A DNA stretch of 10,254 nt from Bacillota bacterium (GTDB lineage Bacteria; Bacillota; DTU025), in assembly GCA_012842765.1 (NCBI GenBank), contig DUWJ01000109.1, forward strand, positions 1-10,254. Reading direction: 5' to 3'. Under the pieces are notes generated by a model. That model had not been told where the DNA came from. It ran no database searches and saw only the letters and a list, made by a program, of their open reading frames with translations. Of this stretch, positions 1 to 6,674 are shown piece by piece (positions within the stretch are counted from its first letter, which is position 1; every line of letters begins with the position of its first letter). The position numbers and the translations under genes are program-made.

Positions 1-202
1 GAAAGAGCTCGACATCGTAACCGAGATCGGCCATGTGTTCGGCAATGTACTTCATCAGAGTCGACTTTCCGACTCCGGGGCCTCCTTTTAGGACTATGGT
101 TCTGGTAGCATCTTGTCCTATTATGTTGTCATAGAAGGAGCAAAAACCGCCGGACGTATTGCCTCCGGCAAACATGCGTCTCACCTGGGCTACAGTGGCC
201 AT
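1..202 (-). CDS. P-loop ATPase, PRK06851-like (5' end only)
   Basis: This is the first 67 codons of a leftward gene that leaves the window at base 1. The start is ATG (complement of 200-202), preceded by a GGAGGG ribosome binding site (complement of 212-217) 9 bases upstream. After a short lead come the motif FAGGNTSGGFCSFYDNII (residues 11-28) and then LKGGPGVGKSTLMKYI, a Walker A loop with G40, G45, K46 and S47. The glycine/asparagine-rich motif just before the Walker A loop is, as I recall it, typical of the uncharacterised Firmicutes ATPase family PRK06851, whose members are roughly 350-400 residues long. Seen: a good start, RBS and P-loop. Inferred: the family and ATP binding. Its cellular role is unknown. 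It diverges from the broken toastrack gene to its right. Confidence 0.85.
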   Translation of the reverse strand, partial: MATVAQVRRMFAGGNTSGGFCSFYDNIIGQDATRTIVLKGGPGVGKSTLMKYIAEHMADLGYDVELF

Positions 203-211
203 AATCTGATT

Positions 212-217
212 CCCTCC
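212..217 (-). promoter_or_regulatory. Ribosome binding site that fixes the ATPase start
   Basis: The complement reads GGAGGG, 9 bases before the ATG at 202-200. It is the strongest evidence for the start of the leftward ATPase gene, because an in-frame ATG also exists nine codons further in. Confidence 0.75.
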
Positions 218-297
218 AATAACCAGGTCACACTTAGCCTATGCCAAATCGGGTCCATGTGTACGGCACAACTAAGAAAACCCGGAGAGCCGACCGA

Positions 298-1201
298 ATG
301 TACCGGCGAGGAGGAGAATGGCGTGAAAATCGACTGACCAGGGTCCTTCTCCAGCTGAACACCACAGGATTGCCAGCCTGTCTTGTTGATCCATCGGGGC
401 TTGGCGGAAGCGCAAAAACGGGCGTTGCTATTGGCACAGCCCTTCTGCCACTCGCCGGCATATTTCTGGTTCCTGCCAGGGCCCCTGACGCCCAGCGAGT
501 TGCAGATACAGGCGGCAACCTTATGCACAAAGCGTTTGTTGTCATGCAAAGAGACCTCAACCCTGAGAAACTCAACCTCAAAATGGACATAGATTCGGGA
601 AGCATGAAGATCATGGCTGGACACGGCAGGAACATGCTTGCCGCCAAGGCCGGTTATTGGTTGCCAGCGAATAGACCGTCGCGCCGTGAAAATATGAACA
701 CGAAATCGCCGTAGGTGAGCCCGTTCTGACTGCTTTTTTCGACATCCAGGTTGGCATCGGCACCGGCGATGCAATCATTGAAGGACTTGACGCGCGCGAC
801 GTTGAAGTTCGAGTCATAAGTGGAAAGTTCGTGTTCTCCTTTACCGCGCAGGGCTTGAGACAACTCGCGGGCTTTTGACCAAAAGAGGCCGATATCTCCT
901 GGTTAGGCAATTCGGGAATAGATAGATAGAATGCCGGGAAAAAGTGGGATCCGGTACAGCTCGCGCAGACTTTTCAGGAAATCCCGATGCAGCTGATATC
1001 GCGGTCGACCCTGTGGCCCCTGCGAAACCCGGGCGAAACATTGAATCCCGGATCGGCCTGGGAAGAGATGGACGCGGGCATGACACGGAGTTCGGTACGG
1101 GGCGAAGATGGGTTTCCGCAAACTACGAAACTGCGCCCCGTGTGATACACGTGGTTTTCACGATCGGAACCGGCAGAATAGAGGTGGAACATGACCGTTG
1201 A
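298..1201 (+). pseudogene. Broken toastrack-domain (DUF4097/LiaF-like) envelope protein
   Basis: No single frame is open, but three consecutive plus-strand frames carry pieces of one protein. Piece 1 (298-714) has a basic start, a hydrophobic stretch (421-477) and MDIDSGSMKIMAGHGRN, like the first beta strands of toastrack domains. Piece 2 (690-878, frame shifted) has FDIQVGIGTGDAIIEGLDA, matching the repeated Gly-x-Gly-Asp pattern of DUF4097/DUF2154 proteins. Piece 3 (926-1201, shifted again) ends VIHVVFTIGTGRIEVEHD, a typical toastrack C-terminus. TGA at 876-878 and an ATAG repeat with stops in all frames separate pieces 2 and 3. The final TGA (1199-1201) overlaps the TTG start of the next gene, so the two were probably translationally coupled. 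The family call is from remembered motif pattern. The 5' limit is uncertain. Sequencing errors are the main alternative to true decay. Confidence 0.5.
918..929 (+). repeat. (ATAG)3 tetranucleotide repeat
   Basis: Three tandem ATAG units lie inside the broken toastrack gene. Because four is not a multiple of three, the repeated TAG falls in every plus-strand frame (919-921, 923-925, 927-929) and closes all three. Slippage could change the unit number but would not reopen the gene by itself. Confidence 0.7.
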
Positions 1202-3621
1202 GACGTAGAGGAAGTCGTTGTCATATAGGCCCCCTCAGGTGGCTTGTTTCAGCGATTGCTTTGCTAGCAGCAATGATGCTGATCCCGCTGGGCGTTGTCG
1301 CGGGCAGCCCTGCCCGGGAGAGGGCGAGCGCTGTTTTGGCGGGAATGCATGTGCAGAAGCTTTCGCTCGAGATCGGTCCGAGGCCAACCGGTACGATGAG
1401 GGAGACCGCAGCCGCGGACTATGTTGCAGATACATTGGAAGGGTATGGGTACACCGTGACAAGAGTCCCATTTTCACGCGAGACTGCGGACGGGGTTTCA
1501 GTATCTGAAAACGTCATAGCCGTTGCACCTTCGGCCAAGCCTGATTCGAAGCTGATCCTGATCGGAGCATCACTTGACACTTATGGAATGGATTCAACCG
1601 GTGCCGACCATAACGGTTCTGGACTCGCCGCCATGCTGGAGTCGGCAAGGCTCCTATCTGGCCGGCTGACTGGCCGCTCGCAAGTTGCTTTTGTGGCATT
1701 CGGATCCAACGAGATGGGGCGGGCCGGGTCGAAGGCATTTACCGAAGGCACAGCCGCCGGCCCCATCGATCCCCGCAACGTTGCGATCATGATCAACATA
1801 GATGCAGTAGGCCGTGGAGATTCGGTGCGCCTTATACCATGGGGAGGGCCCCGGGCGTTAGCCCCCAAGGCATTTGAGCGGCTGGTGGATGCCGTGGCCG
1901 ATTCCACTGGAAAACCGGTAGGGTTCGACACGACCATAGCCATGATGCCGCAGGTGCACACTGACCACTCGCCTTTCCTGGTGGCCGGCGTTCCGGCTGT
2001 AACCATTACCACTGCGCGTTCGCTCCCGTATTACTCAGGCAATTCACTCGACCCATACTTGGATGTTGCTGCTGAAGTGAGCGGTGCGAGAGTGGCCATG
2101 GCTGCAGATGCTGTAGTGGCTGCTGCAGATTGGGCAGCCTCCGCCTACAGAATTGGGAAGCCCACTGGGACCTATATCTCCCTAAGAGTATTCGGGGATA
2201 TTATCTCAGTCTCCTACATAACCAGTGTGATCGTGGCGGCTGCAGCAGTCGTGATTGGGATTGCTTGCATCGCATATAGCAACAGCATGCTATATGATGA
2301 GCTTTCCAGAGTAAGATCTGCCGGGACAGTCAAGGCCGTGGGAATGGCGCTGGCGGTTTATGCGGTAATGACTGTGGTTCTTTGGACCGCCTTTCTTCCG
2401 TCTGTCGTGGTTGAAGCAGTGCGAGGCGTCGAGCGGCCGTGGACCGCATATCCCGCTCCCTACATTCTCGCTGGCGCAGTGTGGGCACTCTTCTTCGCAA
2501 TTCTCATACTATCCCTTACAGGTACTGGTGTACGAGAGCCTCTTCGCGCCCCGATGCTTCGCCTTGCCATGATTATACAGACAGCCCTGGTCTGCCTTTC
2601 CGTGCCTATCCTACGGGCCGGGTCTTTCCCGTTCTCTCTCGGGCTCATCTTTACGTCGCTTGCTCTCTTGTTTCCGGAAGGAACGGCAAGGAAGATCTTT
2701 GCTTGCCTTGCTCCGGTGCCCGTAGTGTGGCTTGGGTGCAAGGCCGTTGTTGGCGTGGGAAACCGGATTATTGCGGACCTCTTGTTGGTTCCCATATTCC
2801 TCTGCCTCCTCGTTGCGGCGCTTGCGCTGCCATATGCAATCGCCATACTCGTCCTGGCAACGGAACCGAGGGGAAGGAGAAGGACCTTCTATTCTCCTGG
2901 CAACCTGTTCTACGACATTGCCCCCGGCACGAAGCTGCGAGAATACAGAGTTGTTCCAGGTTCAGTTCCAGAAAGCAGGAAGAGGAGGCCCTCCGCTCGC
3001 AAGACTTTCATGTGGATTCTGGGTGTGTTGGCTTTGATATTGACCGCCAGCCTGTTTTTGTACCCCAGCTATAATTCGAGAAGGCCCCAGCCAGTATTGG
3101 TTACGCATGTAGTGGACGGACTTGGAGGGCATAGCCTAGTATTTGAAAGCAATGACAACATCAAGGGGATATCTGTCGTTTCCCGCTCTGGAGAGAGAGG
3201 CCCCGAAAAGATAGACGCGAGATCCACCTCGCATCTGATACCATATTCATTCAGTGCTCCGCGGCTGAGCCTCGTTGCAGAGATGGACGGTCCCGCGCTC
3301 CGGGTTAGGCTGTTATCGAGTGCCCCTATCCGTTCCGTTAAGATATGCATTGTAGGTCCTCAAGGGATGGCGGTACTCTCCAGCAACCGCCGCTGTCTTA
3401 TTGAAGAAGATGGCGATATGGTGCGAATCAGCACCGTGTTATCGGGAGAAGAGCCGATCGAAGCCCAGTTCCAATTGGCGTTTCCGCCCGACGCACCGCT
3501 CTCAGTGGAAGCGACAGGATCGTTCTGGGAGAACCCTGCTCCAATTATAATATCTGGAGATGGTAAGAGGTTTTATGAAACAAATCAGTTTGTAGTTGCT
3601 ACGCCCCTAACCGCAAAATAG
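1198..3621 (+). CDS. M28 peptidase-like domain fused to a polytopic membrane domain
   Basis: This 807-residue protein starts at TTG, because an in-frame TGA lies at 1192-1194; GAGGTGG at 1181-1187 serves as RBS. Residues 14-36 form a signal anchor. Residues about 45-315 follow the M28 (aminopeptidase Y/S) fold order. The remaining protein has about eight hydrophobic spans (near 338-360, 378-400, 420-441, 454-472, 478-493, 500-518, 524-554, 603-622) and a soluble C-terminal beta-rich part (about 625-807). The layout recalls the ER metallopeptidase ERMP1 type. Of the M28 site residues, E172, D202 and H257 remain. The first ligand His is S125, the bridging Asp is H138 and the catalytic Glu is N171. 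The peptidase domain should face outside the membrane. It may be a catalytically dead binding protein or an altered hydrolase. The upstream broken gene overlaps its start. Confidence 0.85.
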   Translation: MRRRGSRCHIGPLRWLVSAIALLAAMMLIPLGVVAGSPARERASAVLAGMHVQKLSLEIGPRPTGTMRETAAADYVADTLEGYGYTVTRVPFSRETADGVSVSENVIAVAPSAKPDSKLILIGASLDTYGMDSTGADHNGSGLAAMLESARLLSGRLTGRSQVAFVAFGSNEMGRAGSKAFTEGTAAGPIDPRNVAIMINIDAVGRGDSVRLIPWGGPRALAPKAFERLVDAVADSTGKPVGFDTTIAMMPQVHTDHSPFLVAGVPAVTITTARSLPYYSGNSLDPYLDVAAEVSGARVAMAADAVVAAADWAASAYRIGKPTGTYISLRVFGDIISVSYITSVIVAAAAVVIGIACIAYSNSMLYDELSRVRSAGTVKAVGMALAVYAVMTVVLWTAFLPSVVVEAVRGVERPWTAYPAPYILAGAVWALFFAILILSLTGTGVREPLRAPMLRLAMIIQTALVCLSVPILRAGSFPFSLGLIFTSLALLFPEGTARKIFACLAPVPVVWLGCKAVVGVGNRIIADLLLVPIFLCLLVAALALPYAIAILVLATEPRGRRRTFYSPGNLFYDIAPGTKLREYRVVPGSVPESRKRRPSARKTFMWILGVLALILTASLFLYPSYNSRRPQPVLVTHVVDGLGGHSLVFESNDNIKGISVVSRSGERGPEKIDARSTSHLIPYSFSAPRLSLVAEMDGPALRVRLLSSAPIRSVKICIVGPQGMAVLSSNRRCLIEEDGDMVRISTVLSGEEPIEAQFQLAFPPDAPLSVEATGSFWENPAPIIISGDGKRFYETNQFVVATPLTAK

Positions 3622-3628
3622 GATACAG

Positions 3629-3657
3629 TTGACATCTAAAGGGACCTATGGTAATCT
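3629..3657 (+). promoter_or_regulatory. Candidate sigma-A promoter for the RQC protein gene
   Basis: A perfect TTGACA (3629-3634) is followed after 17 bases by TAATCT (3652-3657), a weak -10 match. It lies in the 69-base gap after the M28-like gene and 34 bases before the GTG start of the next gene. The -35 is strong evidence; the -10 assignment is tentative. Confidence 0.45.
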
Positions 3658-3690
3658 GTTGATGCAATAACTTATACTGGAGGTGACGAT

Positions 3691-4155
3691 GTGGTTGCGG
3701 CACAGCCGGAGCGTGACGAGTTGCTCAATGGCAAGCGTCTTGCCTGCATCGTGCTGGAATGTGTGGACTCAATACCTCAGCCTGTCGGACGCACCAAGAT
3801 AGCTCTCTTGTTAAAGGGGTCTAGATCACAACAGATTCGCACAATCGACATTAGACAGGTCAGGCATTTTGGTGCCTTGGGCCATCTTACAATCGCCCAG
3901 ATCCAAGGGATAATCGAGCAGCTTCTTTCAGAGGGATACCTCGGATCATCCTATGGGAAACGACCGGTGATCCATGTTACGTCGTTGGGACGTACAACAA
4001 TGATCACAGGCGATATGCCCGAGGTCACCATCCCTGACGAGCTCAAACTCTATGTAGCACGGGAACGATGTCGCAAATGCCCTCATAATCCCTATATCAC
4101 TGACTGCCCGGGTGCAGGCCCTAACACACCCAATGACATACCTCCTCCGTTCTAG
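3691..4155 (+). CDS. Stand-alone RQC-type winged-helix protein
   Basis: The 154-residue protein starts at GTG after a strong GGAGGTGA site (3679-3686). An overlapping ATG at 3689 is in another frame that closes quickly. Residues about 15-105 resemble the RQC domain of RecQ helicases: GRTKIALLLKGSRSQQIR, then a VRHFGAL turn, the helix IQGIIEQLLSEGYL and a beta-wing ending in HVTSLGR. In RecQ this winged helix binds duplex DNA beside the unwinding fork. Here there is no helicase, zinc or HRDC domain. The tail carries C127, C130, H132 and C139 (ERCRKCPHNPYITDCP), which could bind a metal, and ends in a proline-rich stretch. Function is unknown. DNA binding is inferred from the fold match, which I rate fairly high. 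It could act as a transcription factor or accessory repair protein. It is followed after 65 bases by the carboxypeptidase gene. Confidence 0.75.
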   Translation: MVAAQPERDELLNGKRLACIVLECVDSIPQPVGRTKIALLLKGSRSQQIRTIDIRQVRHFGALGHLTIAQIQGIIEQLLSEGYLGSSYGKRPVIHVTSLGRTTMITGDMPEVTIPDELKLYVARERCRKCPHNPYITDCPGAGPNTPNDIPPPF

Positions 4156-4220
4156 CTAGACTTCGCTTGGCGTAAGAATTAAGGCAGTCAACTTGGGCTG
4201 ATCGGGGGCGCTGGGCCAAA

Positions 4221-5402
4221 TTGCTCACTCATAGAGCCTTCAAGGTTTTAACATCATTTGTTATCGGGGTGGTCATCGGAGTCTGTCTGCGCACAGCCTG
4301 TCCCGTTGAGGCGCCCGCACTGTCGCCCCCATACCTCAGCCCACCTGGGCGTCCCGAACTCATCTACCACCGCGCTTTCCGCGAAGGACCTGCGGTGAGC
4401 GCCCGAGCCGCCATACTAGTCGAAGCCTCCACCGGGATCGTGCTCTATGCCAAAAACGAACATGAACAAAGAGAACAGGCGAGCATAACCAAGGCCATGA
4501 CAGCCATAGTCGCCATTGAACGGGGCGATCTGGCTGATATCGTGCGCGTATCACCGAATGCAGCCAAGGTTCCCGGATCGACACTCAACCTTGTCCCTGG
4601 GCAAGATTACAAGCTTGAGGAATTACTCCGCGCTACCATGCTGAGGTCAGGAAATGACGGCGCAACGGCTGTGGCGGAGCATGTAGGTGGATCGGTAGAA
4701 GATTTCGTGACGTTGATGAATGCCCGCGCAGCAAGCATGGGCTTGAAGAACACCCATTTCGCCAACCCGCACGGACTATCCGCTCCTGGACACTATTCCA
4801 CAGCGTACGACATAGCCCTCATGTGCATGTGGGGGTTGAGGCTTCCCAAATTCGCCGACATTGTGGGATGCCCTGAACTTTGGACATCTTCTGTGGAAAG
4901 CGGGAGGGCGAAAGTAGTATACAACACCAACAGGCTTCTTTGGGGTTTTTCTGGCGCCGATGGGATCAAGACGGGAACCACTTCCAAAGCAGGACATTGC
5001 TTGGCAGCCTCTGCGACCCGGGATGGGTTGCAGTTCATAGCCGTTGTTCTTCGCTCCAATGCCAGATTCAAAGATGCGGCAAACCTGTTGGAATACGGTT
5101 TCTCCACGTTCACGCGGATAAGGGCGGCTGAAGCCGGAGTGGCTGTGGGCGATGTTCTCGTCCGCCGTGGACTGGATCGTTCTGTGGAGGTTGCAACTGC
5201 GAAGGATGTCGATGTAGTGGTCCGCGTTGACGAGGTGCCGGGAATATCCGTGGAAATAAGGGTGCCCGAATCGCCGGAAGCGCCAGTATGCCCAGGGGAT
5301 CGCGTAGGGTGGCTCGACGTGCTATACCAAGGTGACCTCATTGCCCGCCAGCAACTGTATGCTATGAAGGCTGTCGACCGCAGGCCTATATGGGCACGTT
5401 GA
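4221..5402 (+). CDS. dacF: D-alanyl-D-alanine carboxypeptidase, S11 family (DacF-like)
   Basis: This 393-residue penicillin-binding protein removes the terminal D-Ala from peptidoglycan pentapeptide stems outside the membrane and so limits cross-linking. Residues 8-23 are a hydrophobic signal or anchor. All three catalytic motifs are present: SxxK as S88-ITK91 with nucleophile S88, SxN as S143-G-N145, and KTG at 250-252. ANPHGL (181-186) and the DGIKTGTT block are typical of S11. A PBP5-type C-terminal beta domain follows from about residue 300, ending near VGWLDVLYQGDLI. I see no clear amphipathic anchor helix at the extreme C-terminus. TTG is the only start available between the in-frame TAA at 4173-4175 and the hydrophobic segment, and its RBS is weak (GGGGG near 4204). 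The exact paralogue (DacF, DacB or DacA type) cannot be fixed from sequence alone. Confidence 0.9.
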   Translation: MLTHRAFKVLTSFVIGVVIGVCLRTACPVEAPALSPPYLSPPGRPELIYHRAFREGPAVSARAAILVEASTGIVLYAKNEHEQREQASITKAMTAIVAIERGDLADIVRVSPNAAKVPGSTLNLVPGQDYKLEELLRATMLRSGNDGATAVAEHVGGSVEDFVTLMNARAASMGLKNTHFANPHGLSAPGHYSTAYDIALMCMWGLRLPKFADIVGCPELWTSSVESGRAKVVYNTNRLLWGFSGADGIKTGTTSKAGHCLAASATRDGLQFIAVVLRSNARFKDAANLLEYGFSTFTRIRAAEAGVAVGDVLVRRGLDRSVEVATAKDVDVVVRVDEVPGISVEIRVPESPEAPVCPGDRVGWLDVLYQGDLIARQQLYAMKAVDRRPIWAR

Positions 5403-6365
5403 TGTCTGCCAAACTGCGGGGCGCAAGCGGCTTCCGGTCAAAGACCTGCATGCTGTGGCTCACATTCCTCATGGATACTGTAAGGCGTTATTCCACATGT
5501 TGAGTACGATGTTGCAAGGTCTATTCTGGGCTTAACGCAATCACGAGCGTCCAAGACTACGCGTTCCGTGTGGCGCAGATGGCTTGTTGGCAGTTTACAG
5601 CTCTGTGCCGCCCAATTTGACGGTGACTTCAGTCATCTCAATGTGCATAAGAGCGCGAATTGGTCCCGCAACGGTCTGCGACAATATGTCCAAGTAGCTT
5701 TGAAAGAGTAGCTGAACCCTTTCAAACGCCTATCGCGTGGATACCGCACAGGGAAAGTTGCCCGATGGGAATGTGTATAAAGCTCAGTTCGAGGTTGCTT
5801 TGGGTTTTGCCTGCACACGTATGGGCTTTTGGGGAAAGCTCGGAAAGAGCCTGTTGGCACGCATTGAACTGGCTTCTGCGAGCGAGGGCCTGTTTACGCA
5901 TTGAACATATCCACGAAAATCCCCGCTGGTTCGCCTCAATGGGATGTGACTCAAAGTTGATCAGGTTCGTTGCCAACCTCTACTTCTCCCCATACACTTC
6001 TTGTCTGAGCCTTCCGGTGGCTGTTGAATCTCGATTGCTATCCGGCGTAAGGGCTTCAATTGCTCCGGAAATCCTTCTGGAAACATGCCTGAGCAATCAG
6101 AAGCAGCATTGTGTCCGGATTTCAGATTCAAACCGCAGTCGGAATCGTGCAGAGACTTGTCGAGACCTACTCAAGTCATGCTAATGCGTATAAGAATGCG
6201 TTGGGGACAAGGATTTTGGCATGGAAGTGAAGGAGGATTGCCGGAATCACCCCGGGCGACCCAGGCAGTTTGCTCCGCACATATACCTCGGCACCAGCCT
6301 GGCATTTTCGGCCTTTGCCAACCGCAAAACGGGACAGCGCGTAAGGGTTTAGATTCGGTGCCCCC
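5403..6365. other. About 1 kb without a convincing gene; possible decayed coding DNA
   Basis: No frame here has both a ribosome binding site and a recognisable protein. Short protein-like runs occur in different plus-strand frames, for example GDFSHLNVHKSANWSRNGL (around 5622-5678), ACTRMGFWGKLGKSLLARI (around 5808-5866) and GIVQRLVETYSSHANAYKN (around 6144-6200). This suggests a gene broken by frameshifts, but I recognise no family. An ATG at 6221 opens a 43-codon frame to 6352 without support. The longest open frame (5660-6184) is rich in Ser, Arg, Cys and Leu and looks non-coding. No clear terminator, repeat or structured RNA was seen. Confidence 0.45.
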
Positions 6366-6394
6366 TCGACGAGGAAAGGATGTACGGTTATAAT
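6366..6394 (+). promoter_or_regulatory. Promoter of tRNA-Sec
   Basis: A perfect TATAAT -10 (6389-6394) is preceded by TCGACG (6366-6371, 4 of 6 matches to TTGACA) with the ideal 17-base spacer. Transcription would start near 6401, about 23 bases before the mature tRNA. It could also drive the sel genes downstream, since I see no terminator after the tRNA. Confidence 0.65.
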
Positions 6395-6423
6395 GGGAAC
6401 ATACACATCTCAATCTTTCACGC

Positions 6424-6520
6424 GGGAGTAGATTGGTCCTGGTGGGCCTCCTGGACTTCAAATCCAGTGGCGGGCAGCTAACCTGGCCGCGGTGGGTTCG
6501 ATTCCCACGTACTCCCGCCA
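6424..6520 (+). tRNA. selC: Selenocysteine tRNA (UCA anticodon)
   Basis: This 97-base tRNA reads UGA. The acceptor strand 6424-6430 pairs with 6510-6516, followed by discriminator G6517 and an encoded CCA (6518-6520). The D arm (6435-6448) has a five-pair stem with a four-base UGGU loop. The anticodon stem 6451-6455/6463-6467 encloses CTTCAAA with TCA at 6458-6460. The long variable arm (6470-6490) pairs GCGG/CCGC and CAG/CTG. The T stem 6492-6496/6504-6508 encloses TTCGATT. Length, extra-long arm, UCA anticodon and G73 are hallmarks of tRNA-Sec. Seryl-tRNA synthetase charges it, SelA converts the serine to selenocysteine, and SelB delivers it. The eighth acceptor position expected in bacterial tRNA-Sec (G6431 with G6509) is a G-G mismatch. 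It sits 154 bases before selD. Confidence 0.96.
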
Positions 6521-6604
6521 TTTTCATGCCCAATGCGCCCCACTAGCTGATCCCCGCGGTCCTCGATGCGCGTCCGTGGCACACCGGCCTATTTGCCCGA
6601 GAGA

Positions 6605-6633
6605 TGGACAGACTGGCGCGGGTAAACTAGAGT
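6605..6633 (+). promoter_or_regulatory. Candidate promoter for selD-selA-selB
   Basis: TGGACA (6605-6610, 5 of 6 to consensus) and TAGAGT (6628-6633, 4 of 6) are separated by 17 bases, giving a start near 6640 and a leader of about 35 bases before the selD GTG. This would give the protein genes a promoter separate from that of the tRNA. Prediction by eye only. Confidence 0.4.
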
Positions 6634-6660
6634 AGGGTATGGGTTCAAGTTCGTTTTGCG

Positions 6661-6665
6661 AGGAG
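6661..6665 (+). promoter_or_regulatory. Ribosome binding site supporting the upstream selD start
   Basis: AGGAG lies 9 bases before GTG 6675-6677. The internal ATG at 6759 lacks a comparable site, so this RBS favours reading selD through the TGA. Confidence 0.7.
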
Positions 6666-6674
6666 TGACAGAAG

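Noticed and set aside
190..774. Long minus-strand open frame of 194 codons, with protein-like runs
   Set aside because: It lies opposite the plus-strand pieces that show toastrack motifs. Its frame also overlaps the start of the better-supported ATPase gene. I take it as the complementary shadow.
876..878. In-frame TGA as a possible second selenocysteine codon
   Set aside because: The same gene is broken by frameshifts and TAG stops nearby, and the position corresponds to no conserved Cys. I saw no SECIS-like hairpin after it.
654..903. Minus-strand stretch ending SRRDGLFAG, resembling the end of a SYLF (Ysc84) domain
   Set aside because: The match is limited to a few residues, nothing upstream or downstream fits a SYLF domain, and the opposite strand carries a longer and more coherent toastrack pattern.
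4793..5341. 182-codon minus-strand open frame opposite the carboxypeptidase
   Set aside because: Low-complexity Ser/Thr/Arg-rich shadow of a well-supported S11 gene on the other strand.
5436..5446. Small hairpin GGTCAAAGACC after the carboxypeptidase gene as a terminator
   Set aside because: Only four pairs and no following T-run, so it does not qualify as an intrinsic terminator.
5660..6184. 174-codon plus-strand open frame
   Set aside because: There is no RBS at its start and the composition is rich in Ser, Arg, Cys and Leu. No motif is present, and other frames look more coding locally.
6085..6393. 102-codon open frame ending at the tRNA-Sec promoter
   Set aside because: It covers the -35 and -10 of the tRNA promoter, lacks a family signature and has a proline/arginine-rich non-coding look.
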